A stretch of DNA of 23,698 bases from JBHGBB01 sp041946755 (GCA_041946755.1 JBHGBB010000032.1:1-23698), one strand, 5' to 3'; positions 1 to 8,252 are shown, counted from the first letter of the stretch. Notes: generated by a model not told the origin, from the sequence alone. Translations and numbers: made by a program.

Positions 1-2
1 AG

Positions 3-39
3 GTATAACCCGAATTGGTCCGACCAATTCGGGTTATAC
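3..39. repeat. perfect palindrome, 18-bp arms, 1-nt centre
   Basis: Positions 3-20 and 22-39 are exact reverse complements around the single base 21. There is no T-tract after it, so it does not look like a standard intrinsic terminator. It lies at the left edge of the AT-rich region. A second palindrome of the same build is at 12792-12834, and both are followed by the same ATACTCCG octamer at the end of the right arm (36-43 here). The upstream gene, if any, is outside the window, so the role is unknown. Confidence 0.85.
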
Positions 40-155
40 TCCGGAACCGTTCCATATATGAAACAGGGAAATACCGATATTAAGCATTTGACATATATTC
101 ATTCATTAGGAATACTAATACAATTTTTTTAAAATACATTATTAAGAAAATCATC

Positions 156-184
156 TTGACTATAAATCAAAAAAGTGCTATTGT
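156..184 (+). promoter_or_regulatory. possible sigma70 promoter for the AT-rich operon
   Basis: TTGACT (156-161) and TATTGT (179-184) are separated by 17 nt, matching consensus at 5/6 and 4/6. They lie about 100 nt upstream of the first gene. The region is so AT-rich that such matches arise easily by chance, so this is weak. Confidence 0.3.
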
Positions 185-287
185 TAAGGCATAAATATAC
201 ATATAACAACATATAGAAATTAAAAAAATATAAATAATATAAAAGATCATTGATAAAGGTTATATTTATTAAAAAATAAATTATAAA

Positions 288-497
288 ATGAAACCTTTTA
301 AATATATATTAAAAAGATTATTCAATAAAAGACATTCATATGTGATGAATAAAGAAGATCTAAAAATATTTATCTCTTCGAATAATCTTGAACTTATATG
401 CGATAATTGTCATAAGGTATTAACGATTGAAGACATTGCTAAAATTTATTTTAAAGATAAGCAACTAAAGATTTATTGCAATAGTTGCGAAGAATAA
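288..497 (+). CDS. small CxxC/CxxC zinc-ribbon-like protein
   Basis: This 69-residue protein is not one I recognise. Its first 20 residues are strongly basic (KPFKYILKRLFNKRH). The C-terminal half has two Cys pairs, C38-x2-C41 and C64-x2-C67, a spacing that fits a single Zn-binding ribbon. It has no signal peptide or membrane segment. No Shine-Dalgarno site precedes the ATG; an alternative start is Met20. It ends with tandem TAA codons, and the next gene starts 4 nt later, so the two are probably co-transcribed. Base composition is far more AT-rich than the genes beyond 2330. That it is a real gene is inferred from the paired cysteines and the operon-like spacing; the function is unknown. Confidence 0.55.
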   Translation: MKPFKYILKRLFNKRHSYVMNKEDLKIFISSNNLELICDNCHKVLTIEDIAKIYFKDKQLKIYCNSCEE

Positions 498-501
498 TAA
501 A

Positions 502-1143
502 ATGGATTTCGATATAACAAAACAGTTACCAGGTATCGGTATTGGCATTGGAACGACTTTCCTAATAATAATATTTGTTATTTTGAATTTTGATAAGGTC
601 CAATTATTTTGCGGTTTTATTTTAAGGTCGTTGTCTTTTATAAATTATTTTAATAGGAAAAGTTACACTTTATTTATTCAGGGAAAAATAAATGACATTT
701 GTAGTATTATCTCACCAGAATTGTTTGATAAATCATTGAAGATAAAATGGATAAGTAAGGAGCAGATGGAAAAAATATATTCAACAACTGACACTGATGG
801 AATTACCGTACATATAGTGGATGAAAAAAATCCGAATAAGAATATTGCCAATATAGTACAAGAGTTTGTATCATCATCTTTTATCCCTAATCTAAGAAAT
901 GCTTTAGATAATACATATATTAAGGCCAATGAAAAATTTATTGTAAACAAAATTATAAAAAAGCATAAAGATAGTGCTTTATCAGTTTACTATGATGAAT
1001 GTTTAAAAAGCACAGAAAGCCCTATAGAAAAAGAGTTAATGAAGAAATTTTATAATTTAGATAGAAAAGCTTATTATTTCCCTTGTTATATCAGCACTTT
1101 GTCTTATGTAGACAGTAAAAACGATGAGAATATTCATGATTAG
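502..1143 (+). CDS. membrane-anchored N-terminal half of an interrupted gene
   Basis: The 213-residue product has one clear hydrophobic segment at about residues 11-29 (GIGIGIGTTFLIIIFVILNF), possibly a second short one at about 34-46, then a mainly soluble, charged region. I do not recognise the soluble part. The frame ends at TAG 1141-1143, but the same frame stays open from 1144 to 1995 and carries NusA-like KH domains. The natural product is therefore probably a single polypeptide of about 497 residues, of which this is the N-terminal half. The ATG lies 4 nt after the upstream zinc-ribbon gene, with no Shine-Dalgarno site. Alternatives are a true separate short membrane protein, a nonsense-mutated pseudogene, or readthrough. 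The coding composition is very AT-rich. Confidence 0.6.
   Translation: MDFDITKQLPGIGIGIGTTFLIIIFVILNFDKVQLFCGFILRSLSFINYFNRKSYTLFIQGKINDICSIISPELFDKSLKIKWISKEQMEKIYSTTDTDGITVHIVDEKNPNKNIANIVQEFVSSSFIPNLRNALDNTYIKANEKFIVNKIIKKHKDSALSVYYDECLKSTESPIEKELMKKFYNLDRKAYYFPCYISTLSYVDSKNDENIHD
1141..1143 (+). other. in-frame amber codon splitting one reading frame
   Basis: The codon TAG sits between ...ENIHD and KTKEEVDNFTKYLYDIAVRPSG... with no frameshift: 502, 1144 and 1222 are all in the same frame, and no other stop occurs before 1995. TAG is used as a normal terminator by dacB and the aminotransferase in this window, so genome-wide reassignment is unlikely. The options are a point nonsense mutation, local readthrough, or a sequence error. 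Confidence 0.85.
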
Positions 1144-1221
1144 AAGACAAAAGAAGAAGTAGATAACTTTACAAAATACTTATATGATATTGCTGTTAGA
1201 CCATCTGGAGAAGAAACAGAA

Positions 1222-1995
1222 TTGACATTTAATGGGTCGTTATTTAAAGTATCTGTGATCCTCGTTGCTAAGAAGGAAACGATGGATATCGCTGGTTTAC
1301 AACCCCATTTGGAAAGAATACTACTTGTAATGAAACAAGGCATTGATAGAATATTCTTAATGGGATTAGGCCGTGAGAATGTAATTAATATTAAAAGACT
1401 AAATAATCAATTAAGTAAACATAAATATTTAAACAAAATAGCTGAGAATCAGTATATTATCAATGATCAGTCAGGTAGCCAATATATTCTTCAAATGACT
1501 ATTTATGAAAACTACTATTATAAAACCCTTGAATATGAAAAAGCGCAGAATGATGAAATAATTGAATTACTAAACACTCATGTTCCAGAAATTGCAGATG
1601 GTTCTATTGAAATCCTTGAAGTAGCACGTGTTAAAAATATTATATCAAAAATATTATTAAAAACAGATATTAAACATATTAATTCTGTAGCCTGTTGCGT
1701 AGGTAAAAATCATGAGAGAATAAATAATATGGAATCAAAATTAGTTGGCGAAACATTATTTTTCATTGAGTATTCAGATGATATAAAGACTATGATTCGT
1801 AATGCATTATCTCCTTTTAAAACTGATTGGATAAAAGATGTAAGAATTACATCACAATTAAAAACAGCATATGTATTTGTAGATGATGACAAAATCGCAT
1901 TGGCAATTGGTAAATTAGGTCTAAATGTTAAACTGGCTGAACAATTGATAGGTTGGAAAATTTATATAAAGAAAAGTTCTTTGATGAATGCATAA
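1222..1995 (+). CDS. NusA-like tandem KH domain protein (C-terminal half of interrupted gene)
   Basis: The product is 257 residues if read from the TTG at 1222, but the frame is open from 1144. The first in-frame ATG is 1282, with a weak AAGGA 4 nt ahead. The C-terminal 140 residues follow the NusA KH1-KH2 layout: HVPEIADGSIEILEVAR, then a KH1 with CCVGKNHERI, then NALSPFKTDWIKDVRI, then a KH2 with IALAIGKLGLNVKLAEQL and GWKIYIK at the end. In NusA these domains bind RNA. The KH2 GxxG loop is intact (GKLG), whereas KH1 has GKNH, losing the second Gly. The NusA N-terminal RNA-polymerase-binding domain is absent; the preceding 120 residues are unassigned and may be a decayed S1-like or other fold. 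With the upstream half it would be membrane-tethered. The host's housekeeping nusA is expected elsewhere. KH assignment is confident; role unknown. Confidence 0.7.
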   Translation: MTFNGSLFKVSVILVAKKETMDIAGLQPHLERILLVMKQGIDRIFLMGLGRENVINIKRLNNQLSKHKYLNKIAENQYIINDQSGSQYILQMTIYENYYYKTLEYEKAQNDEIIELLNTHVPEIADGSIEILEVARVKNIISKILLKTDIKHINSVACCVGKNHERINNMESKLVGETLFFIEYSDDIKTMIRNALSPFKTDWIKDVRITSQLKTAYVFVDDDKIALAIGKLGLNVKLAEQLIGWKIYIKKSSLMNA

Positions 1996-2227
1996 TACAT
2001 ATTATTTATTTTAATATTCTTATAAAGTGATTTAGTAAATGTTATGATATTTATGAAATATAATATTTAATGTGGTTCATCACTGCTACCTTCAAATGAA
2101 ATTAGAGTATTATTCAAGTTTCCATATCTCATCACAATACTAATCAGATTGATAAGAAGAAGAAACTTACCTGATACAATTATCAACTTGCACCCATAAT
2201 TCAATTTTCAGTATAATCTTTTTCAAT
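1996..2227. other. AT-rich gap, no gene seen
   Basis: The gene-free stretch between the KH protein and the ABC ATPase is 337 nt. Its first 230 nt are AT-rich with no convincing gene, promoter or terminator; the remainder is the inverted repeat at 2228-2318. A 45-codon minus-strand frame (2067-2204) was considered and not accepted. Confidence 0.6.
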
Positions 2228-2318
2228 TGCCACGAAGACACTAATACCACTAAGATTCACAAAGATAATATTTCTATAGTAATTTAGTGTCTCTTGGTGC
2301 CTTGGAGCCTTGGTGGCA
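2228..2318. repeat. imperfect inverted repeat of CCACGAAGACAC / CTTGGTGGCA words
   Basis: The left arm begins TGCCACGAAGACACTAA (2228-2244). The right arm contains TTAGTGTCTCTTGGTG (2284 on) and ends TGGTGGCA (2311-2318). The arms pair imperfectly across about 40 nt, with exact inner (ACACTAA/TTAGTGT) and outer (TGCCAC/GTGGCA) matches. The element ends 14 nt before the ATPase start codon and marks the change from AT-rich to host-like composition. The ATPase frame is open back into it (to 2294), so automated start calls may extend into the repeat. Confidence 0.75.
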
Positions 2319-2332
2319 GAATATTTTATACT

Positions 2333-3283
2333 ATGATTGAAGTAAACAATCTAACCCGATATTATGGGAATTTAGCCGCAATCCGGGAAGTGAGTTTTAA
2401 AGTCCAGCAAGGGGAAATATTAGGTTTCCTAGGTCCCAACGCAGCCGGAAAAACCACGACTATGCGCATCCTAACCGGTTTCCTCCCCGCAAACAGCGGC
2501 ACTGCACAGATTGCCGGATTCGATATTGCTACCCAGAGTTTAGAAGCCCGGAAACGGATTGGATATCTTCCCGAAAATGCACCGCTATATCCGGATATGA
2601 CCGTTTCAGATTATCTCTGGTTCCAATCGAAAATAAAAGGAGTTCCGAAAAAAGACCGGGCTGACCGGATAGAAGATACCATTAAAAGCTGTTATATCTC
2701 CGAGGTTCGGCATAAACTGATTCGGAAGTTATCGAAAGGATACCGGCAGCGGGTAGGATTAGCGCAAGCGATTATCCATAATCCACCGGTATTGATTCTG
2801 GATGAACCAACGATCGGGTTAGACCCGATCGCGATTCGGGAAACCCGGGATTTGATTAAAAGTTTTGCCGGGAAACATACCGTTATTTTGAGTACCCATA
2901 TTTTACCGGAAGTGAGTATGACCTGTTCCCGGGTAGTGATTATTAATAACGGCCAGGTGGTAGCCGAAGATACCCCGGAGAATCTAACTGCTCAACTCCG
3001 CAGGGCGCAACGGTTCTATATTGAAATCAAAAAACCGGCATCAGATTTGGCTGATACTATAAAGAGGATTAAGGGAGTTATTAGTGTAACTAAAGAAACT
3101 GAACTCCAGTATCTTATCGAAAGTGAGATGAATCTTGATGTTCGGGATGAAGTCGCGGTAGCCATTGTTAGTCGTGGTTTAGGGTTACTCGAACTCCGGC
3201 CGATCCGGATGACGCTGGAAGATGTGTTCGTGCAATTGACAACTAACGAAGAAGCAGACCAACAGAATAACGAAAAAACCTAA
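2333..3283 (+). CDS. ABC transporter ATP-binding protein, GldA-like
   Basis: This 316-residue ATPase powers the ABC-2 permease encoded next. Visible motifs are Walker A GPNAAGKTT (34-42, with Ala37 where Gly is usual), the signature LSKGYRQRVGLAQA (from Leu133), Walker B VLILDEPTIGLDP (Asp157/Glu158) and the H-loop STHILPE. The last 90 residues form the C-terminal extension typical of GldA/CcmA/NatA-type exporters. I chose the ATG at 2333 because MIEVNNLTRYYG is the usual N-terminus and the frame upstream of it is inverted repeat. No Shine-Dalgarno site is visible. With the following two genes it forms a GldA-GldF-GldG-like set; in Bacteroidetes that trio is tied to gliding, but homologues are widespread and the substrate is unknown. 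The final residues (NNEKT) are encoded by the start of the next gap's repeat. Confidence 0.93.
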   Translation: MIEVNNLTRYYGNLAAIREVSFKVQQGEILGFLGPNAAGKTTTMRILTGFLPANSGTAQIAGFDIATQSLEARKRIGYLPENAPLYPDMTVSDYLWFQSKIKGVPKKDRADRIEDTIKSCYISEVRHKLIRKLSKGYRQRVGLAQAIIHNPPVLILDEPTIGLDPIAIRETRDLIKSFAGKHTVILSTHILPEVSMTCSRVVIINNGQVVAEDTPENLTAQLRRAQRFYIEIKKPASDLADTIKRIKGVISVTKETELQYLIESEMNLDVRDEVAVAIVSRGLGLLELRPIRMTLEDVFVQLTTNEEADQQNNEKT

Positions 3284-3343
3284 AAACGGAAAAACAATAA
3301 TTATTTTAGTATTTTGGTTTTTTAGTCTTTCGGTTTTTCGGTA
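3270..3343. repeat. inverted repeat of CGAAAAAACC / GGTTTTTCGG words
   Basis: The left side has CGAAAAAACCTAAAAACGGA (3271-3290); the right side has GGTTTTTTAGTC and CGGTTTTTCGG (up to 3341). It starts inside the ATPase stop region and ends 7 nt before the permease ATG. A similar one-sided word set (ACGAAAGAACCGAAAAAC) follows the QueG-like gene at 18918-18935. Confidence 0.6.
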
Positions 3344-3349
3344 AATAAG

Positions 3350-4060
3350 ATGAAAAACATTTTTTTTATTGCTCAACGGGAAGTTAAATCCTATTTCAGT
3401 TCGCCGGTAGCCTATGTGCTTATCGCCGCATTTCTCCTGGTCAGCGGATTCCTCTATATCTTGATACTAAATTATAACCGGGAAGCGGAACTAGGAACCC
3501 TGTTTCATAATATGGCGATAATTCTCCTGCTATTAAGTCCGGTAATCACCATGCGACTGATTGCTGAAGAGCGCAGAACCGGTACTGTCGAACTCCTCTT
3601 AACCGCGCCGATTACTGATATCGAAATGATAGTCGGAAAATATTTCGGGGCAGTATTCGTTTATCTAATAATGTTGATCTTAACCTTCCATTTCCCATTA
3701 TTCTTGTTTATATTCGGGAATCCGGATAAAGGGCCGATTATTTCAGGATATTTAGGTTTATTTCTCATGGGCAGCTGTTTTCTAGCAGTCGGTGTTTTCG
3801 GATCATCTTTCGCTAGAAACCAGATAGTAGCGGCAGTGGCCGGGTTCGGAATGCTTCTGATCTTATGGTTATTCGGCGCTACTGCTCAGATATTCAGCGG
3901 TTCTATCGGTGCCATCGCCCAATATCTATCAATCTATGAACATTTTAATAATTTCACCCGGGGAATTATCGATACCCAGGATATTATTTTCTATATCTCG
4001 TTTATCATTATCGCCTTATTTTTAGCAGTTAAAGTTATCCAGAATAAGAAATGGAAGTAA
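3350..4060 (+). CDS. ABC-2 type permease, GldF-like
   Basis: This 236-residue integral membrane protein has about six hydrophobic helices: residues ~18-40, 50-70, 98-122, 130-152, 158-180 and 208-228. The N-terminus MKNIFFIAQREVKSYFSSPVAYVL and the loop MRLIAEERRTGTVELLLTAPI are hallmarks of the ABC-2/GldF permease family. It should form the transmembrane channel with the ATPase encoded 66 nt upstream. No Shine-Dalgarno site is seen before the ATG; the leader is an inverted repeat. Length is normal for the family. The exported substrate cannot be told from sequence. Confidence 0.9.
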   Translation: MKNIFFIAQREVKSYFSSPVAYVLIAAFLLVSGFLYILILNYNREAELGTLFHNMAIILLLLSPVITMRLIAEERRTGTVELLLTAPITDIEMIVGKYFGAVFVYLIMLILTFHFPLFLFIFGNPDKGPIISGYLGLFLMGSCFLAVGVFGSSFARNQIVAAVAGFGMLLILWLFGATAQIFSGSIGAIAQYLSIYEHFNNFTRGIIDTQDIIFYISFIIIALFLAVKVIQNKKWK

Positions 4061-4066
4061 CTAAGT

Positions 4067-4220
4067 AATGTCAAATATCAAAGCCTAAATGTCAAATCAA
4101 GCTCAAATGTCAAATTCCCAATATCAATCTAATCTATCTTGATTGGGTATGATATTTGATATTGGGCATTGGACATTCATTTGTCCGCCTTAGGCGGGTT
4201 GGATTTGGACATTTGACATT
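4067..4220. repeat. about 150-nt imperfect inverted repeat of AATGTCAAAT words
   Basis: AATGTCAAAT occurs at 4067-4076, 4088-4097 and 4106-4115, and its reverse complement ATTTGACATT at 4211-4220. CCCAATATCAA (4117-4127) pairs with TTGATATTGGG in the right half. A small nested palindrome CCGCCTTAGGCGG lies near 4186-4198. The element fills the gap between permease and GldG-like genes. Its 4092-4114 stretch matches 11231-11253 at 22 of 23 positions, so the same family sits in two gaps. Confidence 0.8.
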
Positions 4221-4227
4221 AAACAAT

Positions 4228-5754
4228 ATGATTAATAAACTCATTCCCATTATCGGATTAATAGGAGTAATAAACCTAGTGATATGTCTGGGTATATTAC
4301 TGGTCATTCCTTCATTCCCGGTATGGCTGAAGATAGCGGTTAGTATCAGTACCGCGCTAACCATAATCTATATCGGCTACTATTGGGAAAAGGTTAGCCA
4401 GTGGTTAACCAGCACCCAACTTCGTGCAGGTACTAACACTACCATATTTATTCTGGCAATCGTAGTTATCCTCGGTTTCTTGAATTATCTTGGAGTCCGG
4501 CATCATAAACAATTCGATCTGACTAAAAATAAATTATTTACTTTATCTGAGCAAACTAAAAAAATCGTTCGGGGTATTAACCAACCGGTTTCAATTACTG
4601 CTTACTATCGGCAAATTAATCCAGAATATGGAACAGTTAAAACTTTGCTAGACCAGTATACCGCAATAAATCCGAAAATGCAGGTTAAATTCGTTGATTT
4701 CCAAGTCGACCCGAGAAAAGCGCTCGCTGATGGCGTGCGATATGATGGGACTACGATACTCGATTATAACGGTAAAAAAGAACGGGTTACCGGGAAAGAA
4801 GAGCGGGATTTTACCAGCGCTTTGCTGAAACTAACGAAACTCGGTAAAAATAAGGTCTATTTCATTTCTGGACATGGAGAACATGATCTCAATGGAAATG
4901 ATGAACAGGGATATAGCCAATTGAAAGCAGCGATCGCGAATGAAAATTATTTGATAGATGGTTTATCACTCGCTCAATTAACTACGATGCCGGGAGATGC
5001 AACCGTGCTCCTTATCGGCGGTCCGAAAAAAGAAATGTTACCGCATGAAGTACAGCTTATTTCAGCATATTTGAAATCGGGCGGGAAAGCGATGATTCTA
5101 CTCGATCCGGCTCCTGCAGGCAGTTCTCTTGCTCCGGTTATAGATGAGTGGAAAGTCAAAGCTGATTTAGATGTAGTAATCGATTTAGCGAGTTATGCAT
5201 TTCCAAACATCGCTATTCCTGCGGTGAAAGAATATCCCTGGCATGAAATTACCCGGTCATTAGAACGATTGAGTACGGTCTATCCGTTAGCCCGGTCGAT
5301 TAGTATTGATACTACCTTACCAGAAGGATTAACCATAGCTTCGTTAGTCAAATCCAGCGATGAGAGTTGGGGTGTTACCGATACTAAACGGGATAAAATC
5401 GACCGAACAAAAGATAAACCAGGACCATTGAATCTGGCGGTAACTATTTCTCAGAAAGTGGCTGGAGTAGATACTACTATCGCTATCCCGGAAACAAGAA
5501 TAGTAATATTCGGTGATTCCGATTTCGTTACCAACGCGTTCCTAGAAACGCTCGGGAATAGAGATATCCTGATGAATTCACTCGCTTGGTTGGTAGAACA
5601 GCCGGAATTGGTCGGAGTCCGCGCCAAAGAACCGGAACAACGCCAGATTATGTTCATCGGTTACCAATGGCGATTGATCGCGTTCACCAGTTTATTATTC
5701 TTACCATTTATCATATTTATCACCGGTATCTTAGTCTGGTGGAAAAGAAGATAA
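4228..5754 (+). CDS. GldG-like ABC transporter auxiliary protein
   Basis: This 508-residue membrane protein starts with three hydrophobic helices (about residues 5-27, 33-52, 68-88), followed by the family hallmark FDLTKNKLFTLSEQTKKIV and a large extracytoplasmic domain (YFISGHGEHDL, VLLIGGPKKEM, GGKAMILLDPAP). It ends in one helix (IAFTSLLFLPFIIFITGILVWW) and a basic tail. This is the Gld-G/ABC_transp_aux architecture found beside GldA/GldF pairs. I chose the ATG at 4228 because the 24 codons upstream (frame open to 4156) are the inverted repeat. There is no Shine-Dalgarno site. It is the third member of the transporter set and probably handles substrate or partner contact outside the membrane; that role is inferred. 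Confidence 0.88.
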   Translation: MINKLIPIIGLIGVINLVICLGILLVIPSFPVWLKIAVSISTALTIIYIGYYWEKVSQWLTSTQLRAGTNTTIFILAIVVILGFLNYLGVRHHKQFDLTKNKLFTLSEQTKKIVRGINQPVSITAYYRQINPEYGTVKTLLDQYTAINPKMQVKFVDFQVDPRKALADGVRYDGTTILDYNGKKERVTGKEERDFTSALLKLTKLGKNKVYFISGHGEHDLNGNDEQGYSQLKAAIANENYLIDGLSLAQLTTMPGDATVLLIGGPKKEMLPHEVQLISAYLKSGGKAMILLDPAPAGSSLAPVIDEWKVKADLDVVIDLASYAFPNIAIPAVKEYPWHEITRSLERLSTVYPLARSISIDTTLPEGLTIASLVKSSDESWGVTDTKRDKIDRTKDKPGPLNLAVTISQKVAGVDTTIAIPETRIVIFGDSDFVTNAFLETLGNRDILMNSLAWLVEQPELVGVRAKEPEQRQIMFIGYQWRLIAFTSLLFLPFIIFITGILVWWKRR

Positions 5755-5756
5755 GA

Positions 5757-5833
5757 CAGTCTGAAGTCCGAAGTCTATAGTCCTAAGAAAAATATCTTTT
5801 TCTTCGGACGTAGGACTTATCACTCAGGACTGC
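5757..5833. repeat. inverted repeat of AGTCCGAAGTC words
   Basis: GTCCGAAG (5766-5773) pairs with CTTCGGAC (5802-5809). Outer words CAGTCTGAAGTCC and GGACTGCAG also pair, and an A-run/T-run (AAGAAAAA...TTTTTCTT) forms the centre. It fills the gap between the GldG-like gene and comEC. It could fold in RNA and weaken readthrough, but no clean terminator shape is present. Confidence 0.7.
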
Positions 5834-5840
5834 AGTTACT

Positions 5841-8252
5841 ATGAGCCGACCGTTGGTCGTTCTCACCTTATGCATAATTAGCGGAATCATTTTCGGGCAT
5901 TATCTTACCTTACCCATAACAATATTAATCATATCCAGTTTGATCTGTTTATTAATCACCGCTATCCTATTTTTGCAGCAAAAAGATATCTCCATATTGC
6001 TCCTTTTCTTATCATTGATATCAGGTATTATTCTTATCGAACAGTATGAATCGAAACAACAAAGATTATTGGTCCAAATCGAAACTATCGCGCAGGCATC
6101 TCCACTTGCATTGACCGGTAGAGTAGTAGATAGCTCAATTCAAGGTAACAGTTGGGTAACTGTAACTCTGGATGAAATCCGATTTGCATATCAAGGGACT
6201 TGGCATGATTTCCCGGGGAAGATATTATTGAATTATTCTGGCGGGTCGACTAATCCAGTATACTATTTTGGAGACCGTATCCGGAGCTATGGACTTCTGA
6301 ACCTTGCGCCAGAGCCATCGAATCCGGATGAGTTCGATTATCGCCACTATTTATTGCAAAATAAGATTTATGGAATATTCTATTGCTGGCAAACAGCTGA
6401 TATTCAAGCATATCAGGTTCAGCATCGAACCATACCTGAACATATGTTGCGGTTTGCATCGAAAATAAAACATTATTTTGTTACTATTAATTCTGCTAGT
6501 CTTCCTACAATGCATGCCGCTTTACTCAATGGTATTGTTCTTGGTGAGAAATCAGAGTTGACTGACGATATTAGAGATGCATTCATCCGCTGCGGTATAT
6601 TCCATATCTTAGTAGTTAGCGGCAGTAATGTAATGTTGGTAGCATTTATCGTCTATGTATTTTTAAAAGTCTTTCGCGTTAAGCGGAGAATCGCGGCGCT
6701 CTGTTCTATCCCTTTAATCATTCTCTATGGGATGGTTGCTGGATATCAATCGCCGGTATCAAGAGCAACCATTATGTCCATCATGGTTTTACTCGGTATC
6801 GCATTCAAACAAGATGACCAGATCATTAATAACATCGGTATCGCTGCCTTGATTGCGGTGCTATTTAATCCTGCCGATATCTTTAGTGCTAGTTTCCAAC
6901 TATCATTTTTTACTATCTTGGGCATCGTACTCATCTATCCAATACTAGATTCATGGTATCCTTTTCCAAAACGATTCCGGTTTATACAAGTACTATTATA
7001 TGGGACTATCGCATCATTAATCGGTATCCTACCGTTATCAGCATACTATTTCAATATCATCTCATTTATCTCACCGATTACCAATCTGATTGCGGGACCG
7101 ATAGTTTCGATCATCCTTCCAGCCGGTTTTGTTTCCGGATTTATCTATCCCATATCTCCTTCTATTACCCAATTGATTGCCAATACCAATTGGTTATTCT
7201 TAACCATCTTAATTAATTCAGTCCAGTTTCTCTATTATATTCCCGGGAGCTATATCTATGTCGGTAAACCGGCATTAGGGCTAGTCGCGGTATATTATCT
7301 ATTTCTCTTAGGGTTTATTTATACATTCTATCCAATAAATTCGGCACCGAATTTTAGGTTACGAAAAAAATGGTTGTTTGCAACAGTTTCAGGTATCCTC
7401 ATATACTTTTTTCTAACGTCATTCCAGCTTGGAAATAAGACAATAACCATGACATTTATCAATGTCGGGCAGGGGGATAGCGCCTTTATCCAATTTCCGA
7501 ATAATAGAAACTTATTAATTGACGGTGGCGATTATTCCGCCGGGAAACGAATTCTAGTTCCATATCTTAGACGCCTAGGGATTAATCGGATCGATACCGT
7601 TATCTTAACTCATCCGCATAATGACCATGTCGGTGGGTTGGTTCATATCCTTGATAATTTTGATGTAGGTAAAGTCATTGATGGTAAACAAGCACAATTT
7701 GACCCGGAATATTACCCTGAATTCTGTTCACTCATTCAACAGAAGCATATTGAATGGAAACAAGCTAATCAAGGAGAATATCTCGATATATTCAGCAGCG
7801 CTACAGTAAGATTTATTCATCCAGTATTAAAAGAACTCACAAAAAATAGTATAGGCGAACAAAGATATTCATCCAGTGAAATCAACAACAACTCTATCGT
7901 ACTCCAATTAATCTATGGTAGAGTAACCGCATTATTTGCCGGTGATATAGAGCAGGAAACTGAAAAGAAATTAGTCCAAGAGGCTATCCCATTAGGTGCA
8001 ATGATATTGAAAGTTCCGCACCATGGTTCTGCAGTATCAAGTGAAATCTCGTTTCTGCAAAATGTTCATCCACAGGTTGCGATTATTTCTGTTGGTAAGA
8101 GGAATACGTTCAATCTACCGTCGCCGAGAACTATATCAAAACTAAATCAGCTGCAATCGCAGATATATCGTACTGATGAAGATGGTGCGGTTGTAATTCA
8201 GAGTGATGGAATTAGTGTTAAATTAACTAAGTATAAGAACCATACCAAATAA
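5841..8252 (+). CDS. comEC: ComEC/Rec2-family DNA uptake channel protein
   Basis: At 803 residues this is full length for ComEC, the inner-membrane channel for single-stranded DNA uptake in natural transformation. The N-terminus has hydrophobic helices, then an OB-like soluble part (about 80-190), then the competence domain with HILVVSGSNVML and many membrane helices (about 225-530). The C-terminal metallo-beta-lactamase-like domain starts at FINVGQGDSAFIQF; it has LLIDGGD, the metal motif HPHNDHVGG (591-599), LFAGDI and KVPHHGS. All key metal ligands appear present, so this is not a degenerate copy. The ATG at 5841 is immediately downstream of a repeat; no strong Shine-Dalgarno site. It is followed 3 nt later by a glycosyltransferase, suggesting co-transcription. 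No other competence genes are in the window. Confidence 0.95.
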   Translation: MSRPLVVLTLCIISGIIFGHYLTLPITILIISSLICLLITAILFLQQKDISILLLFLSLISGIILIEQYESKQQRLLVQIETIAQASPLALTGRVVDSSIQGNSWVTVTLDEIRFAYQGTWHDFPGKILLNYSGGSTNPVYYFGDRIRSYGLLNLAPEPSNPDEFDYRHYLLQNKIYGIFYCWQTADIQAYQVQHRTIPEHMLRFASKIKHYFVTINSASLPTMHAALLNGIVLGEKSELTDDIRDAFIRCGIFHILVVSGSNVMLVAFIVYVFLKVFRVKRRIAALCSIPLIILYGMVAGYQSPVSRATIMSIMVLLGIAFKQDDQIINNIGIAALIAVLFNPADIFSASFQLSFFTILGIVLIYPILDSWYPFPKRFRFIQVLLYGTIASLIGILPLSAYYFNIISFISPITNLIAGPIVSIILPAGFVSGFIYPISPSITQLIANTNWLFLTILINSVQFLYYIPGSYIYVGKPALGLVAVYYLFLLGFIYTFYPINSAPNFRLRKKWLFATVSGILIYFFLTSFQLGNKTITMTFINVGQGDSAFIQFPNNRNLLIDGGDYSAGKRILVPYLRRLGINRIDTVILTHPHNDHVGGLVHILDNFDVGKVIDGKQAQFDPEYYPEFCSLIQQKHIEWKQANQGEYLDIFSSATVRFIHPVLKELTKNSIGEQRYSSSEINNNSIVLQLIYGRVTALFAGDIEQETEKKLVQEAIPLGAMILKVPHHGSAVSSEISFLQNVHPQVAIISVGKRNTFNLPSPRTISKLNQLQSQIYRTDEDGAVVIQSDGISVKLTKYKNHTK

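Noticed and set aside
3..39. Intrinsic terminator or integron attC site
   Set aside because: No T-tract follows, and the attC core sequences and integron integrase are absent.
1141..1143. TAG reassigned to an amino acid in this organism
   Set aside because: TAG ends dacB (17829) and the aminotransferase (23071) at family-typical lengths, so it is a functional stop.
2067..2204. 45-codon minus-strand frame in the AT-rich gap (contains VMRYGNLNNTLISFEGSSDEPH)
   Set aside because: Only a TTG start, no ribosome-binding site, and no recognisable family; open frames of this length are expected by chance.
4067..4220. CRISPR array
   Set aside because: Repeat words are short (10 nt), unevenly spaced, partly inverted, and no cas genes are present.
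6953..7216. 87-codon second-frame ORF inside comEC
   Set aside because: It lies within the conserved membrane domain of comEC, in another frame on the same strand, with no independent signal.
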